Source: DATLGD01 sp035540755 (GTDB lineage: Bacteria; Actinomycetota; Actinomycetes; Mycobacteriales; SCTD01). Taken from it: a stretch of DNA of 32,078 bases. The stretch is from contig DATLGD010000154.1 of the NCBI GenBank assembly GCA_035540755.1, positions 1-32,078 of the forward strand, in the 5' to 3' direction. The notes beneath the pieces were generated by a model. It was not told where the DNA came from. It saw nothing but the letters and a program-made list of their open reading frames with translations, and did not search any database. The translations under genes and the position numbers were made by a program. Below are positions 23,016 through 32,078 of this stretch, in pieces; position 1 is the first letter of the stretch; each line of letters starts with the position of its first letter.

Positions 23016-25034
23016 GTGAGCCTGGCGCTCTACCGCAAGTACCGGCCCGGCAGCTTCGCCGAGGTGGTCGGGCAGGAGCACGTCACCGGCCCGCTGCGGG
23101 CGGCGCTCGCGAGCGGCCGGCTGCACCACGCCTACCTGTTCAGCGGCCCGCGCGGGTGCGGCAAGACCTCGAGCGCCCGCATCCTGGCCCGGTCGCTGAA
23201 CTGCGCTCAGGGACCCACGCCGGACCCCTGCGGGCAGTGCGACTCCTGTGTCGCGCTGGCGCCCAACGGGGCCGGCTCGCTGGACGTCATCGAGATCGAC
23301 GCCGCCTCGCACGGCCTGGTCGACGACGCGCGCGACCTGCGCGAGCGGGCGGTCTTCGCACCGGTGTCGAGCCGGTTCAAGGTCTACATCATCGACGAGG
23401 CGCACATGATCACCAAGGACGCGTTCAACGCGCTCCTGAAGATCGTGGAGGAGCCGCCGGACTTCGTGAAGTTCGTCTTCGCCACCACCGAGCCGGACAA
23501 GGTGCTCGGCACCATCCGCTCGCGCACGCACCACTACCCGTTCCGGCTGATGCCCCGCAAGGACCTCGCCGCGCTGCTCGAGCGGGTCGTGACCAGCGAG
23601 GGCATCCCGGTCGACGCCGGCGCGCTGTCGCTGGTCGTGCGCGCCGCCGCCGGCTCGGCGCGCGACGGCCTGTCGATCCTCGACCAGGTGCTCGCCTCGG
23701 CGGGGCCGGACGGCGTCACCCGCGAGTCGGCAGCCGGGCTGCTCGGCGTCACGCCGGACTCGCTGCTCGACGACGTCGTCGACGCCTTCGGGGCCGGCGA
23801 CGCCGCGGCGGTCTTCAGCGCCGTCGAGGCCGTGATGGAGCGGGGCAACGACCCGCACGTGTTCGCCCGCGACGTCCTCGAGCGGATGCGCGACCTCATC
23901 GTGCTCGAGGCGGTGCCCGACGCCGGCGAGCGCGGCCTCATCGACTGCCCGCCCGAGACCGTCCAGCGCATGGCGCGGCAGGCCTCGACGATGGGTCGCG
24001 CGGCGCTGTCGCGCGCCGCCGACGTCTTCGCCGACGGCCTGGTCGAGATGCGCGGCAAGACCGCGCCGCGGCTGCTGCTCGAGCTGACCTGCGCGCGGGT
24101 GCTGCTCCCGGCGGCGTCCGGCGAGCCGTCGGCCCTCGTCGAGCGGCTCGAGCGGCTCGAGCGCCGGCTGGACATCTCCGCCCCGGCCGGGGCCGTGCCG
24201 CCCGCCGTGCCGCCGCACGTGCCCGGCCCGCAGCACGCGGCACACCCGCCGGCGTCGGGCCAGCCGGCGTCGGGCCCGCCGGCGCCGGATCAGGCTGCGG
24301 GTCAGGCGGCACCGGCTCGGCAGGTGCCGGATCAGTCCGCCAGCCCGGCCGAGGCCCGCCGGCCGCCGGCGCGTCCGGCAGCCCCCGACCGGTCGACGGC
24401 CGTCCCCACCGGAGCGCCGGTCCCGCCGCCCGCCGCGGCCTGGCCGACGACCGCCCGCCCGGGTGCGCCGACCGCCCCGCCTGCGGGTGAGGCCGCCGCC
24501 GCGACCGGCCCGCCGTCCGCGCCTCCGGGCCAGCACCAGGCGCCGCCCGCCGACGTGCCGCCGACTGCAGGCCCGGCCGGGCTCGACGCCGCCGCCGTCC
24601 GCCGGGCGTGGGACGACGTCCTGCTCGCCGTGCGCGGCAAGAGCCGCCCGACCCAGGCGCTGCTCGCCCAGGTCACGGTGGCCGACCTCGCGGGACACAC
24701 CCTGACGATCGCCTTCCAGCACGCGCCGCTGATGCGGCAGTTCCAGGCCCGCGCGGGGGTGGACGTGCTGCAGGGCGCGCTGCGGGAGGTTCTCGGCGCC
24801 GACCTCGAGGTCGTCTGCAGCACGGGTCCGCCGCAGCACTCGCCGAGCCCGGCCGCCGGTCCGACGCCGCCCGCGCCCCCGCCGGTGGAGGGGTTCGCGC
24901 CGGGTGACGAGGCCGTGCCCGAGGACCCGGACGCGCCGCCGCAGCCGGATGCGGCCGTGCGCGGTGACGACGCCGCGCTCCGGCTGGTCGAGCAGCAGCT
25001 CGGCGGCCGCGTCGTCGGCACCACCGGCGACTGA
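23016..25034 (+). CDS. dnaX: DNA polymerase III subunit gamma/tau
   Basis: The product has 672 aa from GTG 23016, with GGAGG 7-8 nt upstream. It is the clamp-loader ATPase of the replisome. It shows Walker A GPRGCGKT (residues 44-51), the zinc cluster Cys63, Cys72, Cys75 and Cys78, Walker B with DEAH (127-130), and the sensor region SRTHHYPFRL. After domain III comes a Pro/Ala/Gln-rich linker of roughly 140 residues, then a tau-type C-terminal domain (LDAAAVRRAWDDVLLAVRGKSRPTQALLA). No A-rich slippery site for making a short gamma form is present. The SRP RNA gene ends about 25 nt upstream. Confidence 0.96.
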   Translation: MSLALYRKYRPGSFAEVVGQEHVTGPLRAALASGRLHHAYLFSGPRGCGKTSSARILARSLNCAQGPTPDPCGQCDSCVALAPNGAGSLDVIEIDAASHGLVDDARDLRERAVFAPVSSRFKVYIIDEAHMITKDAFNALLKIVEEPPDFVKFVFATTEPDKVLGTIRSRTHHYPFRLMPRKDLAALLERVVTSEGIPVDAGALSLVVRAAAGSARDGLSILDQVLASAGPDGVTRESAAGLLGVTPDSLLDDVVDAFGAGDAAAVFSAVEAVMERGNDPHVFARDVLERMRDLIVLEAVPDAGERGLIDCPPETVQRMARQASTMGRAALSRAADVFADGLVEMRGKTAPRLLLELTCARVLLPAASGEPSALVERLERLERRLDISAPAGAVPPAVPPHVPGPQHAAHPPASGQPASGPPAPDQAAGQAAPARQVPDQSASPAEARRPPARPAAPDRSTAVPTGAPVPPPAAAWPTTARPGAPTAPPAGEAAAATGPPSAPPGQHQAPPADVPPTAGPAGLDAAAVRRAWDDVLLAVRGKSRPTQALLAQVTVADLAGHTLTIAFQHAPLMRQFQARAGVDVLQGALREVLGADLEVVCSTGPPQHSPSPAAGPTPPAPPPVEGFAPGDEAVPEDPDAPPQPDAAVRGDDAALRLVEQQLGGRVVGTTGD

Positions 25035-25042
25035 CCCGGGGT

Positions 25043-25059
25043 GCGGGCGGCACGCCCGC
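25043..25059 (+). terminator. Weak hairpin after dnaX
   Basis: GCGGGC and GCCCGC form a 6-bp stem shortly after the dnaX stop. It is a weak terminator candidate; read-through into ybaB is plausible. Confidence 0.3.
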
Positions 25060-25091
25060 CCGGCGGCGGCACCGGCGCACCCCCGTCCCCG

Positions 25092-25097
25092 TAGGCT
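25092..25097 (+). promoter_or_regulatory. Candidate -10 hexamer for ybaB-recR
   Basis: TAGGCT matches TANNNT in the 96-nt gap between dnaX and ybaB. A start about 7 nt downstream would give a short leader carrying the GGAG at 25121-25124. Confidence 0.4.
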
Positions 25098-25130
25098 GCT
25101 GCCGACCGACCCGAGCGACAGGAGCGCACC

Positions 25131-25463
25131 GTGAAGCCTGGCGGCCAGCCGAACATGCAGCAGCTCATGAAGCAGGCGCAGAAGATGCAGCAGCAGCTGC
25201 TCGAGGCGCAGCAGGAGCTGGCGGCCGCGGAGGTCACCGGCACCGCCGGCGGCGGCCTGGTCGTCGCCACCGTCACCGGCGGCGGCGAGGTCAAGAGCAT
25301 CAAGATCGATCCCAGGGCGGTCGACCCGGACGACGTCGAGAGCCTCGAGGACCTCGTCGTCGCCGCGATCCGCGACGGCGCCCGCGCGGCGCAGGAGCTG
25401 AGTGCCGACAGGATGGGCCCGCTCACCGGCGCGATGGGCGGGCTCGGCCTGCCCGGGATGTAG
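25131..25463 (+). CDS. ybaB: YbaB/EbfC-family nucleoid-associated protein
   Basis: The product has 110 aa, a complete member of the family. The N-terminal helix is Gln/Met-rich (MQQLMKQAQKMQQQLLEAQQELA). The strand part GGGLVVATVTGGGEVKSIKIDP and the helix EDLVVAAIRDGARAAQEL follow. The protein dimerises and binds DNA without strong sequence preference. GTG 25131 has GGAG 6 nt upstream. It stands between dnaX and recR, the conserved bacterial order. Confidence 0.95.
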   Translation: MKPGGQPNMQQLMKQAQKMQQQLLEAQQELAAAEVTGTAGGGLVVATVTGGGEVKSIKIDPRAVDPDDVESLEDLVVAAIRDGARAAQELSADRMGPLTGAMGGLGLPGM

Positions 25464-25505
25464 GGACGGGCTTGCCGAGACCGTTCACCAGCGGAGGGCC
25501 GTCCC

Positions 25506-26105
25506 GTGTATGAGGGCGCCGTCCAGGACCTCATCGACGAGCTGGGCCGTCTGCCCGGCGTCGGCCCGAAGTCCGCGCAGCGGATCGCCTTCCACCTGCT
25601 CGCTGCCGATCCGGCGGACGTGCGGCGCCTGGTCGCCGCGCTCACCGAGGTCAAGGACAAGGTCCGGTTCTGCCGCGTCTGCGGCAACGTCGCCGAGGCC
25701 GAGGAGTGCCGGATCTGCCGCGACCCGCGGCGCGACCCCGCCGTGCTGTGCGTCGTCGAGGAGCCCAAGGACGTCGTCGCGATCGAGAAGACCCGGGAGT
25801 TCCGCGGCCGCTACCACGTGCTCGGCGGCGCGATCTCGCCGATCGAGGGCGTCGGACCGGACGACCTGCGGCTGCGCGAGCTCATGGTGCGGCTGCAGGA
25901 CGGCGCGGTGACCGAGGTCATCATCGCCACCGACCCGAACCTCGAGGGCGAGGCCACGGCCACCTACGTCGCGCGCCTGGTCGGCCCGATGGGCCTGCGG
26001 GTCACGCGCCTCGCGAGCGGCCTGCCGGTCGGCGGCGACCTCGAGTACGCCGACGAGGTCACGCTCGGCCGCGCCTTCGAGGGCCGCCGCCGCATCGACG
26101 TCTGA
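25506..26105 (+). CDS. recR: Recombination protein RecR
   Basis: The product has 199 aa from GTG 25506, with GGAGG upstream. RecR works with RecO (and RecF) to load RecA on gapped DNA. Visible parts are the helix-hairpin-helix LPGVGPKSAQRIAFHLL, the four-cysteine zinc finger CRVCGNVAEAEECRIC, the Toprim motif beginning VVEEPKDVVAIEKT, and EVIIATDPNLEGEATATYVARL. Length is standard. ybaB ends 42 nt upstream, and the two are probably one transcript. Confidence 0.97.
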   Translation: MYEGAVQDLIDELGRLPGVGPKSAQRIAFHLLAADPADVRRLVAALTEVKDKVRFCRVCGNVAEAEECRICRDPRRDPAVLCVVEEPKDVVAIEKTREFRGRYHVLGGAISPIEGVGPDDLRLRELMVRLQDGAVTEVIIATDPNLEGEATATYVARLVGPMGLRVTRLASGLPVGGDLEYADEVTLGRAFEGRRRIDV

Positions 26106-26113
26106 CCCTCACC

Positions 26114-26162
26114 TTGCGTCCGCGTCCTGGCACACCGGCGGCGCGGGCCCGGGCGGACGCAA
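26114..26162 (+). terminator. Inverted repeat after recR
   Basis: Arms 26114-26123 and 26153-26162 are perfectly complementary over 10 bp, with a 29-nt GC-rich loop that can pair further. A likely recR terminator. Confidence 0.55.
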
Positions 26163-26180
26163 CCCGGTGGATGGCGGCTC

Positions 26181-26186
26181 TAGCGT
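26181..26186 (+). promoter_or_regulatory. -10 hexamer of the GNAT gene, leaderless type
   Basis: TAGCGT matches TANNNT and ends 7 nt before GTG 26194. No Shine-Dalgarno is visible. Confidence 0.45.
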
Positions 26187-26193
26187 CGTGGCC

Positions 26194-27060
26194 GTGAGGA
26201 TCCGACCGCTGCTGCCCGACGACGTCGCCGCTGCGCACGAGCTGTCCTTCGCCACCTTCGCCGCGCTCGACGAGAGCGTCGGCGAGCCGGTGCCCGAGCA
26301 CACCGAGGAGGTCCGCCGCCGCGGTGAGGCCCGGGTGCGGCACCTGCAGGCGACCGACCCGGGCGGCGCCTGGGTCGCGGAGGACGGCGGCCGGCCGGTC
26401 GGCGTCACCCTGGCCAGCCGGCGCGGGCCGCTGTGGTTCCTCTCGCTGCTCACCGTCGCGCCGGCCGGGCAGGGCCGCGGCACCGGGCGGCTGCTGCTCG
26501 ACGCCGCGCTGCGCACGGCCGAGGACGCCGGCGCCGCGCTGATCTGCAGCAGTGAGGACCCGCGCGCCCTGCACCGGTACGGGTCGGCCGGCTTCGCGCT
26601 GCAGCCGGCGTTCCGGGCCCGCGGCACCGTCGAGCGGGCGCGGCTGCCGACGGTCGACGGCGTGCGCGAGGGCTCCTTCGACGACGACCGCGACCTGGTC
26701 GACGCGCTCGCCGTCGAGGTCCGCGGTGCCCCGGTCGGCCCGGACCTGGACGCCTCCGCGGCCGTGCCGGGTGCCCGGCTGCTCGTCGCCGAGGGCGCGC
26801 AGGGGCGCGGATACGCCGTCGTCCGCGGCTCGTCCGTGCGGCCGCTGGCCGCCACGACGCCGGCGGCGGCCCGGGCCCTGCTCGTCACCGGGCTGGCGGC
26901 TCTCGACGGCGAGGTGACCGTCGACTTCGTCACCGGGGGCCAGCAGTGGGCGGTCGGCGTGCTGCTCGAGCTGCGGCTGCCCTTCCGGCCGGTCGAGTCG
27001 CTCGCCGTCCGCGGCTTCGCCCCGACCGGTCCGTACCTGCCCGACGGCGCCTACGGCTGA
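26194..27060 (+). CDS. GNAT-family N-acetyltransferase
   Basis: The product has 288 aa. The N-terminal GNAT domain covers about residues 1-150. It has the acetyl-CoA motif A with LLTVAPAGQGRGTGRLLLDAA (first strand LWFLS, then the Q/R-x-x-G-x-G/A loop) and the motif B-like segment HRYGSAGFALQPAF. The second half is a diverged GNAT-like repeat (ARLLVAEGAQGRGYAVVRG), so this is the two-domain type. The substrate is unknown. GTG 26194 is preferred because of the leaderless -10 spacing; GTG 26188 would add two residues. Confidence 0.83.
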   Translation: MRIRPLLPDDVAAAHELSFATFAALDESVGEPVPEHTEEVRRRGEARVRHLQATDPGGAWVAEDGGRPVGVTLASRRGPLWFLSLLTVAPAGQGRGTGRLLLDAALRTAEDAGAALICSSEDPRALHRYGSAGFALQPAFRARGTVERARLPTVDGVREGSFDDDRDLVDALAVEVRGAPVGPDLDASAAVPGARLLVAEGAQGRGYAVVRGSSVRPLAATTPAAARALLVTGLAALDGEVTVDFVTGGQQWAVGVLLELRLPFRPVESLAVRGFAPTGPYLPDGAYG

Positions 27061-27079
27061 CCTCCGCCGCACCTGCTGC

Positions 27080-28161
27080 TCACGCCACCCGCTGGCCGCG
27101 GGGCAGGGTGCGCGTCGGAGTCCGCAGCCGCCGCGCGGTCAGGACCAGCGCCCCGACGCCGAGCGCCACGTTGACGGCCAGTCCGGTCGGCCACACCGCC
27201 TGGGACTCGGGTTCCTCGAGCGGGTCCTCGTAGACGGGCCCGCGCCCGGGCGGCGGCGGGTCGCGCAGCCCTCGAACCTGCCGGCCGAGCTGCCCGAGCG
27301 GGTCGAGGTCGGCCGCGCTCGGCCCGTTGACCACGATGCCGGGTGGGGGCTCGGGCAGCTGCGGAGCCGCGTCGGCCAGCACGACGAACGGGTTCGGCGC
27401 GAGCAGCCACCAGGTCCGGTCGGTGCGCGTACGGGTCATCACGAACGTCTCGGTCTGGGCGAGGCAGTCGTCGACGACGTGGCGCCGCTCGGGCTGCGGC
27501 ACGTCGGGAGGGATGTCGGCGTCGCTCGGGCAGTAGTCCTCGGGCGAGGCGGTGAAGCGCTCGGCGGTCACCGCGGTCGCGAGGCCGAACACCACCAGCG
27601 TGCCGACGGTCAGCGCGAACACGGTCAGGTAGGCCAGCACGCCGGAGGTCGACGTCCGGGTGAGCAGCGCCGACAGCAGCAGCGAGACCGCGCAGACGGT
27701 GCCGAGCAGCAGCGCCAGCACCACGGTGACGACGACGACGCGCCCGACCGGCACCCCCTCCTGCGCCATGGCGTAGGCGACCAGCGGCGCCGTCAGCGCG
27801 AGGAAGACCAGCGAGGTGCCCCACGCCGCGGCCAGCTTGCCGACGGCGATGTCGCCGGCGGTCAGGCGGGTCACCTGCAGCACCGCGAGGGTGCCGCGCT
27901 CGCGGTCGCCGTTCACCGACTGCGCCGCGAGCGCCGGCACCACGAGCAGCGCGAGGCCGAGCACGAACAGCATCAGGCCGCCGTAGAGCACGGTGCCCGG
28001 GAACGGCACCTCCTGCGGCGGCAGGTTGGACAGGCCGAGGCGCAGCAGCACGGTGAAGCCGAGCAGCACCGCGAAGAAGGCGACCAGCAGCCAGCGCCAC
28101 CGCCCGGCTCGGATCCGCAGCCGGAACTCCTGGCGGGCCACGGTCGCGATCCCCTGAGGTG

Positions 28162-28165
<4 letters not shown>
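27080..28165 (-). CDS. ABC-2-type transporter permease
   Basis: The product has 361 aa. Six hydrophobic segments are visible, beginning with RWLLVAFFAVLLGFTVLLRLG. The typical ABC-2 block VNGDRERGTLAVLQVTRLTAGDIAVGKL follows the second helix. A long extracytoplasmic loop with two cysteines (EDYCPSD and DDCLAQ) and a Pro-rich part precede the last helix. It forms an exporter with the ATPase encoded just before it; the start GTG 28165 overlaps that gene's stop as GTGA. The transported compound is unknown. It is convergent with the GNAT gene, with a gap of 19 nt. Confidence 0.87.
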
Positions 28166-29127
<962 letters not shown>

Positions 29128-29133
29128 GCACGC

Positions 29134-29139
29134 ACCGTA
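29134..29139 (-). promoter_or_regulatory. -10 hexamer of the ABC-2 exporter operon, leaderless type
   Basis: On the minus strand TACGGT ends 6 nt before GTG 29127. It matches TANNNT. Confidence 0.5.
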
Positions 29140-29198
29140 GGCCGCAGCGGCGCGTCCTGGCGGCAGGCTCCACTGCTGGCGCCGGGGATGTGGACACA

Positions 29199-29233
29199 AC
29201 CTCTATGGCCCGGCATGGGGAGGACCTCTACGG
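29199..29233 (+). promoter_or_regulatory. Direct repeat with candidate promoter before livG
   Basis: ACCTCTATGG (29199-29208) and ACCTCTACGG (29224-29233) are 10-bp direct repeats, 25 nt apart, differing at one base. The second contains the start of TACGGT (29229-29234), a TANNNT -10 candidate. The repeats could be regulator half-sites. Confidence 0.35.
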
Positions 29234-29304
29234 TTCCGGCACCGCGGGTGATGCACACCACACAGCACCCTGCCGACCGCCCGCCCGACCGGAAGGGAGC
29301 AGCC

Positions 29305-30066
29305 GTGCCGGACACGCCCGCCCCCGTGCTGCGCACCGAGGGGCTCGGCAAGTCGTTCCGCGGCTTCCAGGCCGTCGCCGACGTCGACCTGTCGGTCGGC
29401 GAGGGCACCGTGCACGCCCTCGTCGGCCCGAACGGGGCCGGCAAGACGACGCTGTTCAACCTGCTCACCGGCTTCCTCGCGCCGACCGAGGGGCGGATCC
29501 TGTTCGAGGGGCGCGACCTCACCGGTGCCGCGCCCGAGCAGGTCGCGCGGGCCGGCATCGCCCGCTCGTTCCAGATCACCAGCCTGTTCGAGCAGCAGAC
29601 CTGTCGCGAGCACGTCGAGCTGGCACTGCAGGGGTCGACGTCCCTCGGGATGCGGTTCTGGCGCTCGGACAAGCTCCTGCGCCGCTTCCGCGACGAGGCG
29701 CAGGACCTGCTGGAGCAGGTCGGCCTGGGCCGGCAGGCCGAGGTCCCCGCCGGGGTGCTCCCCTACGGTCGAAAGCGCGCCCTGGAGCTGGCGCTGGCGC
29801 TGGCCCTGCACCCGCGGCTGCTCCTGCTCGACGAGCCGACCGCCGGGATGGGGGCCGAGGACGTCGAGCGGACCGTCGACCTGGTGCGCCGGGTGCGGGC
29901 CGGCCGCACGGTCGTGCTCGTCGAGCACAACATGCGCGTCGTCGGCTCGCTGTCGGACCGGGTGACCGTCCTGCAGCGCGGCCGCATCCTCGTCGAGGGT
30001 CCGTACGACGAGGTCCGCGCCGATCCGCGCGTCATCACGGCCTACCTGGGTGAGAGCGTTGCTTGA
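29305..30066 (+). CDS. livG: Branched-chain amino acid-type ABC transporter ATPase, LivG-like
   Basis: The product has 253 aa from GTG 29305, with AAGGGAG 6-7 nt upstream. Walker A is GPNGAGKTT (41-49), the signature region LPYGRKRALELA (152-163) and Walker B LLLDEP (173-178). The segment GIARSFQITSLFEQQTCREHV is the LivG-type Q-loop region. LivG and LivF energise uptake by a two-permease importer of the hydrophobic amino acid (HAAT) family. The signature replaces the usual GQ by GR, a variant I take as normal in some actinobacterial LivG proteins. It overlaps livF by 17 nt. Confidence 0.88.
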   Translation: MPDTPAPVLRTEGLGKSFRGFQAVADVDLSVGEGTVHALVGPNGAGKTTLFNLLTGFLAPTEGRILFEGRDLTGAAPEQVARAGIARSFQITSLFEQQTCREHVELALQGSTSLGMRFWRSDKLLRRFRDEAQDLLEQVGLGRQAEVPAGVLPYGRKRALELALALALHPRLLLLDEPTAGMGAEDVERTVDLVRRVRAGRTVVLVEHNMRVVGSLSDRVTVLQRGRILVEGPYDEVRADPRVITAYLGESVA

Positions 30067-30751
30067 GGTCGAGGGCCTGTCGGCCCGGTACGGCGAGGCC
30101 GTCGCGCTGAGCGAGGCCACCCTCGAGGTGCGCGAGGGCGAGGTCGTCACGCTCGTCGGCCGCAACGGCGCCGGCAAGACCACCTTCCTGCGCGCGGTGA
30201 TGGGGCTGCACCCGGCCTCCGCCGGCACGGTGCGCCTGGCCGGCAAGGACGTCACGCGGACGCCGCCGCACCGGCGTGCCCGGCTCGGCCTGGGCTGGGT
30301 GCCCGACGACCGGGGCGTGTACAGCACGCTCACGGTGGAGGAGAACCTCACCCTGCCGCCGGTCGTCGGGCCGGCGGGCTGGTCCATGGAGCGCATCGGT
30401 GAGGCCTTCCCGGTGCTGGCCGAGCGCCGCACCCAGATGGCCGGGCACCTGTCCGGGGGCGAGCAGCAGATGCTTGCCATGGCCAGGGTGCTCCGCAGCG
30501 GCGCCCGGCTGCTCCTGTGCGACGAGCCCACCGAGGGGCTGTCGCCGCTGATCGTCCAGCAGATCGGCGCGATCCTGCGCGAGGTCAAGGCGCACGGCGT
30601 CACCGTCCTGCTCGTCGAGCAGAACGTGCACTTCGCCGCCACCGTCGCCGACCGCCACTACCTGCTCGCCGAAGGGCGCGTCGTCGACGCGCTGACCAAC
30701 AGCGAGATGAAGTCCCGCGAGCACGAGCTGCTCGACCACCTCGGCGTCTAG
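30050..30751 (+). CDS. livF: Branched-chain amino acid-type ABC transporter ATPase, LivF-like
   Basis: The product has 233 aa, normal for LivF. Walker A is GRNGAGKTT (37-45), signature LSGGE (134-138) and Walker B LLLCDEP (154-160). The segments LGWVPDDRGVYSTLTVEENL and VTVLLVEQNVHFA are hallmarks of LivF. It partners LivG. The start GTG 30050 lies within the end of livG; TTG 30059 is an alternative. The solute-binding protein gene begins 30 nt downstream. Confidence 0.9.
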   Translation: MRALLEVEGLSARYGEAVALSEATLEVREGEVVTLVGRNGAGKTTFLRAVMGLHPASAGTVRLAGKDVTRTPPHRRARLGLGWVPDDRGVYSTLTVEENLTLPPVVGPAGWSMERIGEAFPVLAERRTQMAGHLSGGEQQMLAMARVLRSGARLLLCDEPTEGLSPLIVQQIGAILREVKAHGVTVLLVEQNVHFAATVADRHYLLAEGRVVDALTNSEMKSREHELLDHLGV

Positions 30752-30780
30752 CCGCTCCGCCCATCGAGAGGACCTGTTCC

Positions 30781-32046
30781 ATGAGGAAGCCCATCCGGGT
30801 CGCTGCCGTCGCCGTCACCGGCAGCCTCGTGCTCGCCGCCTGCGGCGGCGGTGGTGCCGGCGGTCCCGCCGGCGGCGGCGGTGCCGGCGAGGTCAGCGAC
30901 GACAAGATCGTCCTCGGCGTCATCACCGACCTGTCCGGCGTGTACTCCGAGCTCGCCGGCAAGAACACCGTCGAGGCGGTGACCATGGCCGTCGAGGACT
31001 TCAAGGAGAGCCGCGGCGACGACCTCGTCACCGACGACATCACCGTGGTGTCCGCCGACCACCAGAACAAGCCCGAGATCGCCAACACCGCCGCACGGCA
31101 GATGTACGACCGGCAGGGCGTCGACCTCATCCTCGACGTGCCGACGTCCTCGGCGGCGCTGGCGATCGCCGAGGTGGCCGGCCAGGCCAAGAAGCTCTAC
31201 ATCAACATCGGGGCGGCGACGACGGCGCTGACCGGTGAGAGCTGCAACAAGTACACGTTCCACTACGCCTACAACACCTACATGCTCGCCAACGGCACCG
31301 GCCGGGCGCTGACGGAGCAGGGCGCGGGAAGCTGGTACATCATCTACCCGGACTACGCGTTCGGGCAGGACATGAACGCCAAGTTCACCGAGGCCGTGCA
31401 GGCCGCCGGCGGCACCGTGGTGACGAGCGACCCGACGCCGTTCCCGAACGACAACTTCTCGACCTTCATGCTCAAGGCGCCCACGCTGAACCCCCGGCCC
31501 GACGTCCTCGGCGTCATGCAGGCCGGCGGCGACCTCGTCAACGTCGTCAAGCAGTACAACGAGTTCGGCCTGCGCGACCAGGGCATCGGGCTCGCGGTCG
31601 GGCTGATGTTCGACACCGACATCAAGTCGATCGGCGTGGAGCCGCTGGCCGGCACCACCTACACCACCCCGTGGTTCTGGACGGTCGACGAGGAGTCGCG
31701 CGAGTGGGCCGACCGCTTCCTGGAGCGCACCGGCACGCGGCCGACGTTCGACCACGCCGCCAACTACTCCGCGACGCTGCAGTACCTCGAAGCGGTGCAC
31801 CGCGCCGGGAGCGACGGCGGTGACGCCGTCGCGGCCGAGCTCGAGGGCCACACCTTCGACGACTTCTTCGCCCGCAACGCCACCATCCGCGCCGAGGACC
31901 ACCTGGTGACCCACGACGCCTACCTCGCGCAGGTGAAGGAGCCCGGCGAGGTCCAGGAGGACTTCGACTTCACCAAGATGGTCAGCAAGATCGACGCTGC
32001 CGACGCCTACCAGGAGCCGGACCCGGTCTGCTCGATGGAGTCCTGA
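30781..32046 (+). CDS. Solute-binding lipoprotein of a branched-chain amino acid-type ABC importer
   Basis: The product has 421 aa from ATG 30781, with GAGAGGA upstream. The signal peptide ends in the lipobox LAAC (Cys21), followed by a Gly-rich tether. The mature protein is a type 1 periplasmic-binding fold (Leu/Ile/Val-binding family): IVLGVITDLSGVYSELAGKNTVEAV at the ligand site, VDLILDVPTSSAALAIAEVA, and SWYIIYPDYAFGQDMNAKF. It captures the solute outside the membrane for the permease. The ligand is not predictable; amino acids, amides, urea or aromatic acids are all found in this family. Permease genes are not in the window. Confidence 0.91.
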   Translation: MRKPIRVAAVAVTGSLVLAACGGGGAGGPAGGGGAGEVSDDKIVLGVITDLSGVYSELAGKNTVEAVTMAVEDFKESRGDDLVTDDITVVSADHQNKPEIANTAARQMYDRQGVDLILDVPTSSAALAIAEVAGQAKKLYINIGAATTALTGESCNKYTFHYAYNTYMLANGTGRALTEQGAGSWYIIYPDYAFGQDMNAKFTEAVQAAGGTVVTSDPTPFPNDNFSTFMLKAPTLNPRPDVLGVMQAGGDLVNVVKQYNEFGLRDQGIGLAVGLMFDTDIKSIGVEPLAGTTYTTPWFWTVDEESREWADRFLERTGTRPTFDHAANYSATLQYLEAVHRAGSDGGDAVAAELEGHTFDDFFARNATIRAEDHLVTHDAYLAQVKEPGEVQEDFDFTKMVSKIDAADAYQEPDPVCSMES

Positions 32047-32053
32047 GCCCGGG

Positions 32054-32078
32054 GCGGGGGCGCCGCACGCGCCCCCGC
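32054..32078 (+). terminator. Hairpin terminator after the binding-protein gene
   Basis: Arms 32054-32062 and 32070-32078 are perfectly complementary over 9 bp with a 7-nt loop, starting 8 nt after the stop codon at the window's edge. The stem may continue beyond the end. Confidence 0.6.

Noticed and set aside
24120..24560. Programmed frameshift in dnaX to give a gamma subunit
   Set aside because: No A-rich slippery heptamer or pseudoknot is visible; the linker is simply Pro/Ala/Gln-rich.
24332..25768. 478-aa minus-strand open frame over the 3' end of dnaX, ybaB and recR
   Set aside because: Low-complexity Ser/Ala/Pro composition and complete overlap with three well-supported genes.

Overview
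The window is chromosomal DNA of a very GC-rich actinobacterium. Supporting signs are GTG starts almost everywhere, an F420-type luciferase-like oxidoreductase, DUF3039, tRNA adenosine deaminase-associated proteins, and an SRP RNA-dnaX-ybaB-recR block. The gene mix and codon use suggest Geodermatophilaceae or a related family, but that is inference. I see no phage, insertion sequence, CRISPR array or rRNA.

Layout. 1-2263: 3' end of a large SF2 helicase. 2264-4567 (minus): shortened PEP-mutase-like protein, F420-type oxidoreductase, acetoacetate-decarboxylase-like protein. 4614-6592: rarD and murB. 6603-10787: a likely copper or envelope locus with a DUF305 lipoprotein, a secreted LVIVD-repeat protein, CopC and CopD. 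10803-11920 (minus): DUF3039 protein and ROK sugar kinase. 12065-14726: a RecQ-type helicase starting at CTG, then a thioredoxin-reductase-like flavoprotein. 14774-16032: an AbiEi/DUF559 endonuclease-like gene bracketed by a 29-bp inverted repeat. 16144-16779 (minus): unknown membrane protein. 16996-18584: two tandem TadA-associated proteins, tadA and tRNA-Ser(CGA). 18683-22607: Rho-N-domain protein, DUF2254 membrane protein, unknown secreted protein, MFS transporter. 22715-26105: tRNA-Ser(GGA), SRP RNA, dnaX, ybaB, recR. 26194-29127: GNAT protein and an ABC-2 exporter pair. 29305-32046: two Liv-type ATPases and a branched-chain-type solute-binding lipoprotein, cut off before any permease.

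How genes work together. Clear units are rarD-murB, copC-copD (8-nt overlap), DUF3039-ROK (GTGA overlap), the TadA-associated pair with tadA (GTGA overlap), the ABC ATPase-permease pair (GTGA overlap) and livG-livF-binding protein. Most convergent pairs are separated by perfect or near-perfect GC hairpins without T-tracts.

The most interesting signal is in the promoters. All three RNA genes have a TANNNT -10 hexamer exactly 7 nt before the predicted mature RNA 5' end. Five protein genes have TANNNT 6-8 nt before the start codon and no Shine-Dalgarno sequence. In two cases the hexamer begins with the TAG stop codon of the gene in front. Together this points to leaderless mRNAs and possibly leaderless tRNA and SRP RNA transcripts. 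Other points of interest are the repeat-bracketed endonuclease gene, the internally deleted PEP-mutase-like gene, the CTG-started recQ with a non-standard C-terminus, and the duplicated TadA partner.
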